A stretch of DNA of 64,000 nucleotides. Origin: Luteibacter sp. 9135. GTDB lineage: Bacteria > Pseudomonadota > Gammaproteobacteria > Xanthomonadales > Rhodanobacteraceae. The stretch is from positions 2,597,501-2,661,500 of the forward strand of contig NZ_JQNB01000001.1 of assembly GCF_000745005.1 (NCBI RefSeq), read 5' to 3'. The stretch's first letter is position 1, and each line of letters begins with the position of its first letter. The translations under genes and the position numbers were made by a program. This document shows positions 26,006-35,561 of the stretch, piece by piece. The notes beneath the pieces are model-generated. The model saw only the letters and a program-made list of their open reading frames with translations, did no database searches and was not told the DNA's origin.

Positions 26006-26833
26006 TCAGTGCCGCTGTGCGTAGAGATCCTTTGCCTGCGCCACGGCCATGGCGCGTTCCCGATCGCCGAAGTCGTCGAGCGCGGGGTCGGTCGAGAGGG
26101 TCGCGTCGCCCGGTAGCGAGCGCGCGGCCAGTGCACTCGCGAACAGCCGCCACGCCGCGGCGGCGATGGGGTCCCCATCGACCAGCCGGCCGTCGTCCGC
26201 AAGCTGCGCCATGACGTTCGCCGCCTCGGTGTCGCCTTTCAGTGCCAGCTCGCGTATCGCCTGCACATCGTCGGCATAGTACGCACGCACCGATGCACGG
26301 TCGGGATCGGGCAGACCCGGTGTCACCGCATCGGTGTCCTGTTCATCCTGTCTCAGCCTGGCTTCCAGCAGCTCGCGTCTCGCACGGGGGCTGCCCGCGT
26401 CCGCCGCCGTACGCAGCAGGATATCCACGTCGTCATCGGAGGCGATCGGCTGGTTTGCGCACGTCGCGATCCATCGGCGCCGAGGCTCGCCTGGTTCGTC
26501 ATGGTCGGTACCTGCATCTCCCGCCGTGTCTGCCTGTTGCCGCGCGAGCTGCCGGCACAACAGGCCGGTGGTGGCGTCGGCTTCGGCTCGAGCGGTGGCG
26601 CTGTTTGCGGAGTCGCCGCTTGAACGGCCCGGCGGGGCGACCGGCTGGGTGCTCTCGGTCGGCCGTAGCTGCATGGGGGAGCGCGAAGCCCCGCCCACTG
26701 CCCCTCGAAGCCTGCCGACCTTTTCCATGGGGTGCGGGTGCGATAAACCCACGACGGCGCAAAGCAGCCCGACCGCGGCGATCGATCCGACCCCGAGGTA
26801 GGTCGCGTGGCGACGGAGAAGAATGGAGCGCAC
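26006..26833 (-). CDS. hypothetical membrane-anchored protein with helical repeats
   Basis: A 275-residue protein starting at a GTG two bases after the parvulin gene's stop, so it is co-transcribed. One N-terminal membrane helix (YLGVGSIAAVGLLCAVVGLS) is followed by a disordered Ser/Pro/Gln region to about residue 85, then a helical part with Sel1-like elements (ALKGDTEAANVMAQL, PIAAAAWRLFASALA). The bulk should be periplasmic. I do not recognise a specific family. Its pairing with a peptidyl-prolyl isomerase suggests a part in envelope protein quality control, which is inference. Confidence 0.65.
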   Translation of the reverse strand: MRSILLRRHATYLGVGSIAAVGLLCAVVGLSHPHPMEKVGRLRGAVGGASRSPMQLRPTESTQPVAPPGRSSGDSANSATARAEADATTGLLCRQLARQQADTAGDAGTDHDEPGEPRRRWIATCANQPIASDDDVDILLRTAADAGSPRARRELLEARLRQDEQDTDAVTPGLPDPDRASVRAYYADDVQAIRELALKGDTEAANVMAQLADDGRLVDGDPIAAAAWRLFASALAARSLPGDATLSTDPALDDFGDRERAMAVAQAKDLYAQRH

Positions 26834-26835
26834 GA

Positions 26836-27531
26836 CTAACGACGTCCCGGCGCGCCGGAGGGCGCTTTGCCCGATGCGCCCACTGTCGGGACAGCCGACT
26901 TCGCAAGTATGGCGTCCACGGCCTCGTCGCGAAGCAGGGCCTCGATGATCTTGTGCGAGTTTTCATAGGTGGCGATCACGTGCTGCTGCACCAGGATCAG
27001 GTGGTAACCCTGCGGACCGCGTACGGGTTCGGAGACCTCTCCCTCGTGCAGTTGGCTGACGGCGGAGATGAACTGTGCGGCAACGTACATGCCGAGCATC
27101 GGCTGCAGTTCGCCACCATCGCCGGCCGTCTGCGCATCGTCGGACTCCGCTTGCGCCACGGCCGCGAAATCCGCACCGGCCAGTAGCTTTGCCCGGAGCG
27201 CGTTGGCCTTGGCGAGCGCTTCGCCCTCCGATCGTTGGCTGCCATCCCGCGTGGGACCCACGGCCACGAAGATGTGGCTCAACGAAAACTCGTCGTAGGC
27301 ATAGGGATGCTCGGATAGTTTCCTTTTCACGTCGTCGGGCGTGATGGTGACCGAAGCCCGCATGCGGTCGCGTTTCGCTGGTGACGCTTCGGTCGGGAAC
27401 TGGGCAGCCGGCGTGATCGCGTGTGCGGCATGGGCTGGTGTCGGTACGGAAGCCTGGGACACCGCTGGCAACGTAGAAAGTACGCCGCCGAGGACGAGCG
27501 CAGCGGTGGTGAAGCGATAACGGATGGACAT
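26836..27531 (-). CDS. exported parvulin-type peptidyl-prolyl isomerase
   Basis: A 231-residue protein with signal peptide (TTAALVLGGVLSTLPAVSQA, residues 8-27) and one parvulin domain. It shows FSLSHIFVAVGPTRDGSQRS, then ALRAKLLAGADFAAVAQAES, G-D-G-G-E-L and the closing VSEPVRGPQGYHLILVQ. It should isomerise X-Pro bonds in the periplasm. The ATG at 27531 follows a poor ribosome site, but upstream residues are not family-like. It is followed at two bases by the helical-repeat membrane protein gene. Confidence 0.85.
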   Translation of the reverse strand: MSIRYRFTTAALVLGGVLSTLPAVSQASVPTPAHAAHAITPAAQFPTEASPAKRDRMRASVTITPDDVKRKLSEHPYAYDEFSLSHIFVAVGPTRDGSQRSEGEALAKANALRAKLLAGADFAAVAQAESDDAQTAGDGGELQPMLGMYVAAQFISAVSQLHEGEVSEPVRGPQGYHLILVQQHVIATYENSHKIIEALLRDEAVDAILAKSAVPTVGASGKAPSGAPGRR

Positions 27532-27567
27532 GGTGGCATGACCCTGTGGAAGAAGGCGGCAGCGGAA

Positions 27568-27592
27568 GAGGGGGATGTCTTGCATCCCCCTC
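27568..27592 (-). terminator. strong hairpin between phosphodiesterase and parvulin genes
   Basis: GAGGGGGATG pairs perfectly over ten bases with CATCCCCCTC around a five-base loop, just after the phosphodiesterase stop at 27601. The trailing tract has few T residues, so it may act as an mRNA-stabilising stem or partial terminator. Confidence 0.45.
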
Positions 27593-27600
27593 CGGCTACG

Positions 27601-28677
27601 TCAGTGCAGTCCGCGTGACTTGAGGAAGCCGATCAGGCCCCTCGGATCGTCCGTGGTGATGAAGGTGAAGCCTTGCTTGACCAGATAGTTCCAGTCGCCG
27701 CGGTCGTCTGCGGTATCCCTGCCGCCGGGGTAGGAGAAGTAGATGCTTGCCAGCGTGTAGCAGCACACGCCGGTGTTCTTGTAAAAATTGCCGTTGCCCG
27801 GCGCATCGGGCAGGGCGTTGAACACGCCCACGGCCTTCTTGTCACCCTTTGCCAGGTCCAGCTGGCCCTGCAGCAAGCCGTTCGGCTGCTTGACGTTGAT
27901 CTCGACCGCGGGGGAGCCGGTCCACGCTCGGCGCACGGCAGGCACGTCGATGATCGTCAGCATGTTGGTGGTGAACACGGGAATACCGACGATCGTGGGG
28001 GCATCAGCCTTGAACGCCGAGTACGAGGGATACAGCGTGGCGTTGACCTTCGCACCGACGACACGCGATGGTGCAGAGAAATTTTCCTGCGCGAGGCGGT
28101 CGATGGCCTTGACCGCATCCTTGGTCTTGGTGTCGAAGATCATCGGTGTCCGGAGGCCGTGCTGGTTCCAGTAGGTGAAGATGCCCGTGACATCGGGTAC
28201 GAAGTAGCCGGTCACCTGGGTGCGTCCCGGGCTGAGCAGGTGGAGGTTCTGGATCGTGTTCCAGCTGACTGAGGCGACGCTGGGGTTGGTGCCGACGTTG
28301 GTGTTCGGGTCGTACTTCGTGCCGCCACGGAACGCGGTATAGACGTCCGTGGTGCGGCCGAGGTTCATGTCGTGCATCAGTACGGGAACACCTTCGGACG
28401 TCATCTTGACGTCCAGTTCCACCGCGTCCATGCATTGGTCGTCAGCTTGCTGCAGTGCCGCCCGTGAGTTTTCCGGGGTGTCGCCGCTGGGGGAGAACTT
28501 GCCCCAGAGTCCGCGATGTGCAAGTACGGATACCTGATGGGTGGGTACTGTTTTCAGCAGCATGGCCATCCGGGTGCTGGTCGGGGCGCATGCCGCATGG
28601 GATGCCTGCGCAAGGGATCCCGCGGCGATGAACAGGGCAAGCGCTGCCGTCACGCGACGTCGTGTGTAGGGTTTCAT
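27601..28677 (-). CDS. exported glycerophosphodiester phosphodiesterase
   Basis: A 358-residue protein with signal peptide (ALALFIAAGSLAQASHA). The GDPD TIM barrel shows the catalytic HRG (about residue 54), T-P-E-N-S, A-V-E-L-D-V and V-L-M-H-D, the metal and acid-base residues of the family. It would hydrolyse glycerophosphodiesters to glycerol-3-phosphate and alcohol in the periplasm. The C-terminus carries a Cys-Cys pair in V-C-C-Y that may be disulfide bonded. GAGAAAAG precedes the ATG. It lies upstream of the parvulin gene on the same strand but with a stem-loop between. Confidence 0.88.
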   Translation of the reverse strand: MKPYTRRRVTAALALFIAAGSLAQASHAACAPTSTRMAMLLKTVPTHQVSVLAHRGLWGKFSPSGDTPENSRAALQQADDQCMDAVELDVKMTSEGVPVLMHDMNLGRTTDVYTAFRGGTKYDPNTNVGTNPSVASVSWNTIQNLHLLSPGRTQVTGYFVPDVTGIFTYWNQHGLRTPMIFDTKTKDAVKAIDRLAQENFSAPSRVVGAKVNATLYPSYSAFKADAPTIVGIPVFTTNMLTIIDVPAVRRAWTGSPAVEINVKQPNGLLQGQLDLAKGDKKAVGVFNALPDAPGNGNFYKNTGVCCYTLASIYFSYPGGRDTADDRGDWNYLVKQGFTFITTDDPRGLIGFLKSRGLH

Positions 28678-28763
28678 GGGCTTTTCTCATGGTGAATAAC
28701 AGAAAGTCGGTCGACGCATGAGCCGCGATAACTTGCTCATGCGCGGTTGAGTGCCACACCTGC

Positions 28764-28800
28764 TTGCAGCTGCAAACGCGGCTCGATCTTAGTTATTCAC
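28764..28800. promoter_or_regulatory. palindromes upstream of phosphodiesterase gene
   Basis: A perfect 12-base palindrome TTGCAGCTGCAA sits at 28764-28775. GTTATTCAC at 28792-28800 has its exact inverse GTGAATAAC at 28692-28700, close to the start codon. The region is A+T-rich towards 28820. These may be operators of the phosphodiesterase gene; the regulator is unknown. Confidence 0.3.
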
Positions 28801-28862
28801 TATTACTGATATATTATGGATGCATGGACTTTTGATGGCCGTCCGTGCATCCCGTGGCCCTT

Positions 28863-29651
28863 TCACGACGTGACCGATGCCATATAACGGCGCGGTGGTG
28901 CACCCAGCAAGCGGGTAAAAAGCGTCGTGAAACTGCTTGCGCTGGCATAGCCCAGCGCCATGGCCGTCGTCGTAATCGTCTCGCCGCGCGCGAGCATGTC
29001 CACGCCCATGACGATGCGAAGGTGCTCGCGCCAGCGGCCGAACGGCATGCCGGTTTCCTCGATAAAAAGCCGTGCAAGCGTGCGTGCGCTGGTGTTCGCA
29101 TGGGCGGCCAGCCGGGTCAGCGTCCAGTCGCTGCCGGGATGGAGGCGCAACAGGTCGGTGACAGCGCGCAGGCGTCGGTCGTGGCCATGGGGTACGAAGA
29201 GGCGAGGGCGCGTCGATGGCGCTCGCAGGTGCTCCACCATCAGTGCGCCGATCAGGACCGCGATGGGGCGGTGGGTGGAAGCATCGGCGGCCCGGGTCAC
29301 CCGTTCGGCTTCGAGGGCTAGTTGCAGCAGCAGTTCCGAGGCGGGCAGCACCTCGCATGTCACCGGCAGGCCGCCCGAAAGGCTGACCGGCATGTGGACG
29401 TTGATAAGCGAGGACGATTCGCTATAACGCGCACCGTGCGACAGGTGGGGCGGCACCCAGATGGCCAGTCCTGGCGGCGCAAGCCACCAGCCCTCGTCCG
29501 CCGTCACGGTCATCGTGCCTTGCCGCACGACGGAAAGCTGGCCGGAGGCGTGGTGGTGGGACGCGACCGTGCTGCCGGCCGGATGGTCGATGCGGGCTGC
29601 GGCTATCGGTTCGGCGTCCGGGCCGGTACCCACGGCGCTATCGACTCGCAT
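28863..29651 (-). CDS. AraC-family transcriptional regulator
   Basis: A 262-residue protein with an N-terminal cupin (H-H-H-A-S-G-Q, GWWLAPPGLAIWVPPHLSHG) and a C-terminal double helix-turn-helix (residues about 165-258: WTLTRLAAHANTSARTLARLF, then ALGYASASSFTTLFTR and a terminal P-P-R-R-Y). This subgroup with a His-rich cupin commonly senses small molecules or metals. AGGAA precedes the ATG. It is divergent from the FMN reductase gene, with a 22-base inverted repeat between them that is a good operator candidate. Confidence 0.9.
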   Translation of the reverse strand: MRVDSAVGTGPDAEPIAAARIDHPAGSTVASHHHASGQLSVVRQGTMTVTADEGWWLAPPGLAIWVPPHLSHGARYSESSSLINVHMPVSLSGGLPVTCEVLPASELLLQLALEAERVTRAADASTHRPIAVLIGALMVEHLRAPSTRPRLFVPHGHDRRLRAVTDLLRLHPGSDWTLTRLAAHANTSARTLARLFIEETGMPFGRWREHLRIVMGVDMLARGETITTTAMALGYASASSFTTLFTRLLGAPPRRYMASVTS

Positions 29652-29660
29652 GGCGGTTCC

Positions 29661-29682
29661 TCAAAATCAGTTGGCATTTTGA
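29661..29682. promoter_or_regulatory. inverted repeat between AraC and FMN reductase genes
   Basis: TCAAAAT and ATTTTGA are perfect seven-base arms separated by eight bases, ten bases upstream of the AraC start and 62 bases upstream of the reductase start. Confidence 0.45.
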
Positions 29683-29744
29683 CGAAAGAAATCGGTAAAT
29701 ATTTCGTGGAACATACACCCACTCCACGCCGACGGCCCACGACC

Positions 29745-30302
29745 ATGACCCATCTCGACATCATCGGCATCGCAGGCAGCCTTCGCGAAGCCTCGTATTC
29801 GCAGGCCGTGCTGCGGTCGGTGTTCCACGACCTCCCATTGCCTTTCGCCGGACGCGCCCTCGATATCGGCCGCTTTCCGCATTACAGCGAAGACCTGGAG
29901 CGCGAGGCCTTGCCCGAATACGTTGCGTCGTCACGGGCGGCCGTCGCCGCGGCTGCCGCGGTCATCATCGTCACGCCCGAGTACAACCACGGGATACCGG
30001 GGGTGTTGAAGAACACCCTGGACTGGCTGTCCCGGCCGGCCTTTCAGAGTGGCATGGTCGGCAAACCGGTGCTCTTCATGACCTTGTCCGAAGGGGCGCT
30101 AGGTGGTGTGCGGGCACAGGGTCAGCTTCGTGAAACGCTGTCGTCGATGCTGTGCCAGCTTCCGCCGTCGCCGGAGATCGTGTTCCCGCACATCGGGTCC
30201 AAAGTGACTGAGGGCCTGTTGACCGATGAAGCGTCGCAGGTCTTCCTGCGCCGGCATCTGGCGCGCTTCGTCTCGGGCATCGTCACCGATGCGACGGTCT
30301 GA
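29745..30302 (+). CDS. NADPH-dependent FMN reductase family protein
   Basis: A 185-residue flavodoxin-fold protein. G-I-A-G-S-L-R-E-A-S-Y-S near the start is the phosphate-binding loop of the family, and VTPEYNHGIPGVLKNTLDWL is the second conserved flavin-site motif. It should reduce FMN, quinones or azo compounds with NAD(P)H in the cytosol. The ATG is the first family-like Met; no strong ribosome site is visible. It is followed after 19 bases by the XapX gene. Confidence 0.9.
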   Translation: MTHLDIIGIAGSLREASYSQAVLRSVFHDLPLPFAGRALDIGRFPHYSEDLEREALPEYVASSRAAVAAAAAVIIVTPEYNHGIPGVLKNTLDWLSRPAFQSGMVGKPVLFMTLSEGALGGVRAQGQLRETLSSMLCQLPPSPEIVFPHIGSKVTEGLLTDEASQVFLRRHLARFVSGIVTDATV

Positions 30303-30321
30303 CCACCCACGAGGTGCGCGT

Positions 30322-30477
30322 ATGGAACCGATCCTTGCCGTAACCGCCGGCCTCGCCGTCGGCATGTTGTTCTCATGGTTGAAGCTGCCGCTGCCGGCGC
30401 CGCCGACGCTGACCGGGATACTGGGAGCCTTTGGCGTGTTCCTCGGCAGCGTGATCTACCGGATGGTCGTTCGCTAG
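30322..30477 (+). CDS. XapX domain protein
   Basis: A 51-residue two-helix inner-membrane protein. The sequence MEPILAVTAGLAVGML, a P-L-P-A-P-P-T-L-T-G-I-L-G turn and a second helix GVFLGSVIYRMV are the XapX pattern. The function of the family is unclear. GAGGTG lies well placed before the ATG, and it is close behind the FMN reductase, so the two are probably one transcript. Confidence 0.8.
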   Translation: MEPILAVTAGLAVGMLFSWLKLPLPAPPTLTGILGAFGVFLGSVIYRMVVR

Positions 30478-30494
30478 GCACGTGTCATGCGGGC

Positions 30495-30526
30495 TTGACT
30501 CTAGACCTGGATAAAGGGTCTAGACT
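30495..30526 (+). promoter_or_regulatory. MerR-type promoter and operator
   Basis: TTGACT (30495-30500) and TAGACT (30521-30526) are separated by 20 bases, the over-long spacer of MerR-controlled promoters. The spacer holds perfect inverted arms TCTAGACC and GGTCTAGA. Transcription would begin about at 30533, which is the A of the regulator's ATG, so the message is probably leaderless. Confidence 0.8.
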
Positions 30527-30532
30527 TACGTT

Positions 30533-30949
30533 ATGACCTCATCCACCTCCCTTACCATCGGCCGCATCGCCCACAGCGCCGGCGTCGCCATCGACACGAT
30601 CCGCTTCTACGAGCGAGAAGGCCTGCTGCCGGCGCCAAAGCGCCGGCCTTCGGGCTACCGCGAGTACGACGAGTCCGCCGTGACCCGCCTCCGTTTCATC
30701 CGTCGCGCGAAAGACCTCGGGTTTACCCTCGAGGAGATCCGTGAGCTGTTCGCCCTGTCGGCTGACCGCCATGGCGGCGTGGAAGGGGTGCGCGAGCGCG
30801 CCGCCGCGCGGTTGCACGCGATCGATGAGCGCATCGCCGAGCTGCAGCGAGTCCGCAGCGGGTTGTCGGAACTGGTCGACGCCTGCCCCGGGCATGGCGC
30901 CCCGGAAGATTGCCCGATCCTCAAGGCATTGGCGGAGCCGGGCGCATGA
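30533..30949 (+). CDS. MerR-family metal-responsive regulator (CueR/CadR-like)
   Basis: A 138-residue regulator with an N-terminal winged helix ([20 protein letters not shown]), a long dimerisation helix and a C-terminal metal loop with two Cys, [10 protein letters not shown]. CueR-type proteins have a similar pair with seven residues between; here there are eight. It should twist its own long-spacer promoter to activate transcription of itself and the downstream ATPase when metal is bound. The stop overlaps the ATPase start (ATGA). Confidence 0.9.
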   Translation: MTSSTSLTIGRIAHSAGVAIDTIRFYEREGLLPAPKRRPSGYREYDESAVTRLRFIRRAKDLGFTLEEIRELFALSADRHGGVEGVRERAAARLHAIDERIAELQRVRSGLSELVDACPGHGAPEDCPILKALAEPGA

Positions 30950-33129
30950 GCCATTGCTGCTCCCACGGCGCCCCGACCCCGCACGCGACGGCGGCAACGT
31001 CGGCACCGCTGCCCGCGGGGACGATCTACACCTGTCCGATGCATCCGGAGGTTCGCCAGCAAGGTCCAGGCGCGTGCCCGAAGTGCGGCATGGCGCTGGA
31101 GCCGGCCATGCCGAGCCTGGATGACGACGACGGCGGCGAAGCCCGGGCGCTCGGCCGGCGCCTGGCATCGCTGGTGGGGCTGACGCTACCGGTGTTCCTG
31201 ATCGCCATGATTCCCCACGTGGCCGGGCAGGCGTGGCACCAGCCGTGGGCGGCCTTGCTGGGGTGGGCGGAGGCGCTACTGGCATCTGTCGTGGTGCTGT
31301 GGGGTGGCGCGCCGTTCTTCGCACGCGGCTGGCGCTCGCTGAGACCCTGGTCGCCGAACATGTACACGCTGATCGCGCTTGGCAGCGGCGTGGCCTGGCT
31401 CTACAGCGCCATCGCGTTCGCGGTGCCGTCGGCGTTCCCGCCGTCCATGCGCGACATGCATGGCCAGGTGGCCGTCTATTTCGAATCGGCCGCTGTCATC
31501 GTCACGCTCGTGACCTTGGGCGATCTGCTGGAGTTGCGGGCCCGTCGCCGCACGGGCGAGGCCCTTCGGGCGTTGCTGGGCCTGGTGCCGAAGACGGCGC
31601 GGCGTATCGACCCGGATGGCCATGAGGGCGATGTCGCCATCGACAGCCTGCGCGTGGGCGATACGCTGCGCGTGCGTCCCGGTGAGACCGTACCGGTGGA
31701 CGGTACGGTGCTGGACGGCGAAAGCCACGTCGATGAGGCCATGCTTACGGGCGAAGCCGTGCCCGTGGCCAAGCGTGCCGGTGACCGGCTGACCGGCGGT
31801 ACGCTCAACGGGCACGGGGCCGTCACCCTGCGCGTGGACCATCTCGGTGCGGACACCGTGCTCTCCCGCATCGTCGCCCTGGTGGCGGACGCGCAGCGAT
31901 CGCGCGCGCCGCTACAACGCGTGGCCGACCGCGTGGCGGCATGGTTCGTACCCCTCGTCGTGGTGGCGGCGATCGTCGCGTTTGCGGCGTGGTGGGTTTT
32001 CGGGCCGGCACCGGTGCCGGCGCATGCCCTGGTCGCCGCCGTCTCCGTGCTGATCATCGCGTGCCCGTGTGCGCTGGGTCTGGCCACACCCATGTCGATC
32101 ATGGTGGCGAGCGGGCGGGGCGCGCAGGCCGGCGTGTTGTTCCGCGATGCCACCGCCATCGAGACGCTTCGCGACATCGATACGCTGGTCTTCGACAAGA
32201 CGGGCACGCTGACCGAAGGCCGGCCCATGCTGACGGAGGTGCGCACCTTTGGCGGCGACCGGGGGACGGCGCTGCGCATGGCCGCGGCGGTCGAGCGCGC
32301 GAGCGAGCATCCGCTGGGGCGCGCGATCATCGCGGCGGCGGAAGCCGAGGGCTTCGCGATCCCCGCGATGTCCGGCTTCCAGGTCTACGTGGGGCGCGGC
32401 GTCAGCGGCCGTGTCGATGGGCACGACGTCATGGTCGGCAACGGCCGGCTGATGGACCACGAGCGGGTCGAACTGGGCGCGGCGCAGGAGGTGGCCGCGA
32501 AGGCACGCGCCAAGGGTGCGACCGCCATGTACCTGGCGATCGACGGCCGGCTGGCCGCGGTGCTGTCGCTTTCCGACCCGATCAAGGCCTCGTCGCAACC
32601 CGCGCTGCAGGCGCTGCGCGAGGCTGGCGTACGCTGCGTCATGTTGACCGGCGACAACGCGGCGACGGCGAACGCCGTGGCCGCCTCCTTGCCGATCGAC
32701 GAGGTGCACGCTGGCGCGTCACCGGAAGACAAGGCGCGCATCGTCGCCGGGTTGAAGGCTGCCGGCGCCACGGTGGCCATGGCCGGCGACGGCGTGAACG
32801 ACGCGCCGGCCCTGGCCGCGGCCGATATCGGTATCGGCATGGGTAACGGCAGCGACATCGCGATCCGTAGCGCGTCGGTCACCCTGCTCAAGGGCGACCT
32901 GGCCGGCATCGCACGGGCGCGTGCGCTGTCCGATGCCGCGGTGAGGAACATCCGGCAGAACCTGTTCTTCGCCTTCGTCTACAACGGCGTGGGCGTGCCG
33001 GTCGCGGCGGGCGTGCTGTACCCGCTGACCGGCTGGACGCTGTCGCCCATGGTCGCGGCGCTGGCGATGAGCCTCAGCTCCGTCTCGGTCGTGGTCAACG
33101 CGTTGCGGCTTCGTCGTGCGCCGATCTGA
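30946..33129 (+). CDS. copA: copper-type P1B ATPase exporter
   Basis: A 727-residue inner-membrane pump. The N-terminus has a His/Cys-rich tip and the YTCPMHPEV ... C-P-K-C-G-M-A-L heavy-metal-binding domain instead of an HMA domain. Eight helices include the transport motif CPC (near residue 373). Cytosolic motifs are TGEAVP, the phosphorylation Asp in DKTGT (near 417), SEHPLG and [13 protein letters not shown] with these C-terminal helices indicates Cu(I) or Ag(I) export. It is transcribed with the MerR-type regulator from a metal-dependent promoter. Confidence 0.92.
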   Translation: MSHCCSHGAPTPHATAATSAPLPAGTIYTCPMHPEVRQQGPGACPKCGMALEPAMPSLDDDDGGEARALGRRLASLVGLTLPVFLIAMIPHVAGQAWHQPWAALLGWAEALLASVVVLWGGAPFFARGWRSLRPWSPNMYTLIALGSGVAWLYSAIAFAVPSAFPPSMRDMHGQVAVYFESAAVIVTLVTLGDLLELRARRRTGEALRALLGLVPKTARRIDPDGHEGDVAIDSLRVGDTLRVRPGETVPVDGTVLDGESHVDEAMLTGEAVPVAKRAGDRLTGGTLNGHGAVTLRVDHLGADTVLSRIVALVADAQRSRAPLQRVADRVAAWFVPLVVVAAIVAFAAWWVFGPAPVPAHALVAAVSVLIIACPCALGLATPMSIMVASGRGAQAGVLFRDATAIETLRDIDTLVFDKTGTLTEGRPMLTEVRTFGGDRGTALRMAAAVERASEHPLGRAIIAAAEAEGFAIPAMSGFQVYVGRGVSGRVDGHDVMVGNGRLMDHERVELGAAQEVAAKARAKGATAMYLAIDGRLAAVLSLSDPIKASSQPALQALREAGVRCVMLTGDNAATANAVAASLPIDEVHAGASPEDKARIVAGLKAAGATVAMAGDGVNDAPALAAADIGIGMGNGSDIAIRSASVTLLKGDLAGIARARALSDAAVRNIRQNLFFAFVYNGVGVPVAAGVLYPLTGWTLSPMVAALAMSLSSVSVVVNALRLRRAPI

Positions 33130-33144
33130 CAACGTGCCCCGTGT

Positions 33145-35547
33145 TCAGCGAGGCGCGTCGAACGACGGCGGGGCATCCTCCGGTCGGGTGGCCCAGGCCT
33201 TGTCCGGTGTGGCCGAGAGATCGAACCGCAGCGTGCCACCCTTGAGTGCGAACGACTCCGGCAGCCAAGCGCGTAACGACGCCTTGCCGTCGACGCGCAA
33301 CGCCGTGACATACGGCTTGCCCGGCCCGGCATCCGGCGCCTCGATCACGATGTTGCCAGCGGCGCGGTGGATGGTGGCGCGGGTGAACAGCGGGCTACCC
33401 ACGACCATTTCCGCGCGGCCGGGAATGGACGGATAGACGCCCAGCGCGGCAAATACGTACCAGGATGACATCTGGCCGAGGTCGTCGTTGCCGGGAATGC
33501 CCTTGGGCTCATTGAGCCAGAGGGTGTCGAGCACGCGGCGCACCAGCTCCTGCGTCTTCCACGGCTGGCCGGCGAAGTTGTACAGCCAGGGCGTGCCGAT
33601 GGACGGTTCGTTGTCCAGTTCGGCATGCAGCGGGCCGGATTTGGTGACGGCGAACGCGCCGTCGGGCTGGTAGAAGAACGCGTCCAGGCGTGCACGCGCC
33701 TTGTCCCGGCCGCCCATGGCGTCGAACAAGCCGGCCACGTTGAAGGGCACCATCCATACGTACTGCGCGGCGCTGCCTTCGACGAAGCCGTCCTCGGTGG
33801 ATGGTGTGAACGCGTGGGGTGGCTGGGCGTCGTCGTCCTTCACCAGGGCCCAGCTACCGTCCGCGTTGCGGTTGCGGATATAACCGCCTTCCGGCGTCGC
33901 CTTCGGGTCGAACAGGTTGCGCCAGTACTGTGCCCGCGCCATGAACCGCTGCGCCGTGGCCGCGTCGCCCAGGCGCCCGGCCAGTGTGCCGATGCCGAAT
34001 TCCGCCGCGACGGTCTCCAGCGTGTCCGCGGCGGGTCCCCATGCGGGCGCGCCGACCGGTATGTAATGCAGCTTCAGCCAGGCGTCCAGTCCGGGGCGCT
34101 GGCCGACACACTCCACCTCGCAGCCGTCGTGTGAGGTATCCAGCGCGGTCGGGTGATCGGCGGCATGCACCAGCGAAGCGAGTGCGCCGGCGGCATCGAA
34201 GTCGCGTGCCCCGAAGGCATACATGCCTGCCAGCGCGGCGGCGGACGGATCGCCGTTCATCACGTGCGTGCCGCCGTTGTTGTGCGTCCAGCGATCCCAC
34301 ACGCCGTGGTTCTGTCGTGCCTGGTTGTACAGGCTTTGTGCGATGTCGCTGGCGATGCCGGGATCCAGCCACGCCACCAGCGGCAGCTGCGAACGATAGA
34401 CGTCCCAGCCGGAGAAATTGGCGTACTGCGCCTTCTGCTTCCCGGTTACCGTGTGGACCTGCTGGTCGAATCCGCGGTACTCCCCGTTGACGTCGCTGAA
34501 GACGTTGGGTGTCATCAGCGCGTGGTAGAGCGCGGTGTAGAACACCGTGCGCTGGTCGGTCGTGCCGCCCTCGATCGCGATCTGCGAAAGCCGCGTGTTC
34601 CACGCCTGCACGGCTTTGTCGCGCAGTGCCTCGAAGGCGGTGCCGGCCGGGTTTTCCGCGTCCAGGTTGGCCTTCGCGTTGGCGGCGCTGACGTACGAGA
34701 CGCCGACGCGCACGTTGACCTCGCGGGTGCCCGCCGCGAACCCCAGCCACGCGCCGGACCCGTGGCCCGCATCGGGGAACCCCTCGCCGTAACCGGTGCC
34801 GCCAGCGGCTTTCGTCCCGCCGCGGGTGACGGTGCCGTCGGTCCAGGTGCCGGTGGCGGCGAATGGCTGGTCGAACTCGGCCACCACATGCACGGTGTAA
34901 TAGCTGCGCCGGTCGGCCTCGTTGATATAGCCGCAGAAGTTGCCGCTGGTGACCTCGACGGTGACCCGCCGGTTCGCCTTGTCGACCACCACGCTGGCCT
35001 TCTCCGAGCCCACTTCGGAATCGGACGCGCGCACCAGGAGGTTGACCGGCTTGCCGGCGGGGTAGGCGAAGCGCGCGGCGCCCGAGTGCAGGGCGGCGGT
35101 CAAGTCGGCGGTGACGCCGTTGTCCAGCGCCACCCGGTAATGGCCCGCCTTGGCCACCTCCTTCGCGTGGCTGAACGTGGATGCGTACGCGGTGCGGTAG
35201 TCGGCCGAGGGCGAGGTCGTTACCTCCGTGGTGATCGGCATGAGCGGTACATCGCCCGAGCCGCCCGCGCACCCCCAGCCTTCGACGTTGGTCAGGCTGA
35301 AGCCGCGGATCGACCCGGCGCGGTACTCGTAGCCGCCGGGCGCAGCAATGGGCGCCTTCTTGCCCGGCAACGGCGAGGCCTCGGGGCTGAACTGCACCAT
35401 TCCGAAAGGCACTACCGCCCCCGGGAACACGTTGCCACCGTTGGTGGTGCCGATCAGCGGATTGACCAGGTCGGCGGGCCTGGAGGTCGCGGCAACCACC
35501 ACGGGCGACAGGGCGAGGGCAAGGACGAGCGGGGGCATCACGCGCAA
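33145..35547 (-). CDS. GH92 family exo-alpha-mannosidase
   Basis: An 800-residue secreted enzyme with a short signal peptide (PPLVLALALSPVVVAATS). The GH92 beta-sandwich begins ADLVNPLIGTTNGGNVFPGA. The alpha/alpha-barrel carries the acid Glu in DGFVEGSAAQYVW, D-N-E-P, GNDDLGQMSSWYVF and a closing G-S-P-L-F. It should remove alpha-mannose residues with calcium. The TTG at 35547 is preferred because GGAG lies eight bases upstream of it; an ATG at 35538 would leave 17 bases. An 18-base palindrome lies just upstream. Confidence 0.9.
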   Translation of the reverse strand: MRVMPPLVLALALSPVVVAATSRPADLVNPLIGTTNGGNVFPGAVVPFGMVQFSPEASPLPGKKAPIAAPGGYEYRAGSIRGFSLTNVEGWGCAGGSGDVPLMPITTEVTTSPSADYRTAYASTFSHAKEVAKAGHYRVALDNGVTADLTAALHSGAARFAYPAGKPVNLLVRASDSEVGSEKASVVVDKANRRVTVEVTSGNFCGYINEADRRSYYTVHVVAEFDQPFAATGTWTDGTVTRGGTKAAGGTGYGEGFPDAGHGSGAWLGFAAGTREVNVRVGVSYVSAANAKANLDAENPAGTAFEALRDKAVQAWNTRLSQIAIEGGTTDQRTVFYTALYHALMTPNVFSDVNGEYRGFDQQVHTVTGKQKAQYANFSGWDVYRSQLPLVAWLDPGIASDIAQSLYNQARQNHGVWDRWTHNNGGTHVMNGDPSAAALAGMYAFGARDFDAAGALASLVHAADHPTALDTSHDGCEVECVGQRPGLDAWLKLHYIPVGAPAWGPAADTLETVAAEFGIGTLAGRLGDAATAQRFMARAQYWRNLFDPKATPEGGYIRNRNADGSWALVKDDDAQPPHAFTPSTEDGFVEGSAAQYVWMVPFNVAGLFDAMGGRDKARARLDAFFYQPDGAFAVTKSGPLHAELDNEPSIGTPWLYNFAGQPWKTQELVRRVLDTLWLNEPKGIPGNDDLGQMSSWYVFAALGVYPSIPGRAEMVVGSPLFTRATIHRAAGNIVIEAPDAGPGKPYVTALRVDGKASLRAWLPESFALKGGTLRFDLSATPDKAWATRPEDAPPSFDAPR

Positions 35548-35561
35548 GGGCCGATCTCCGG

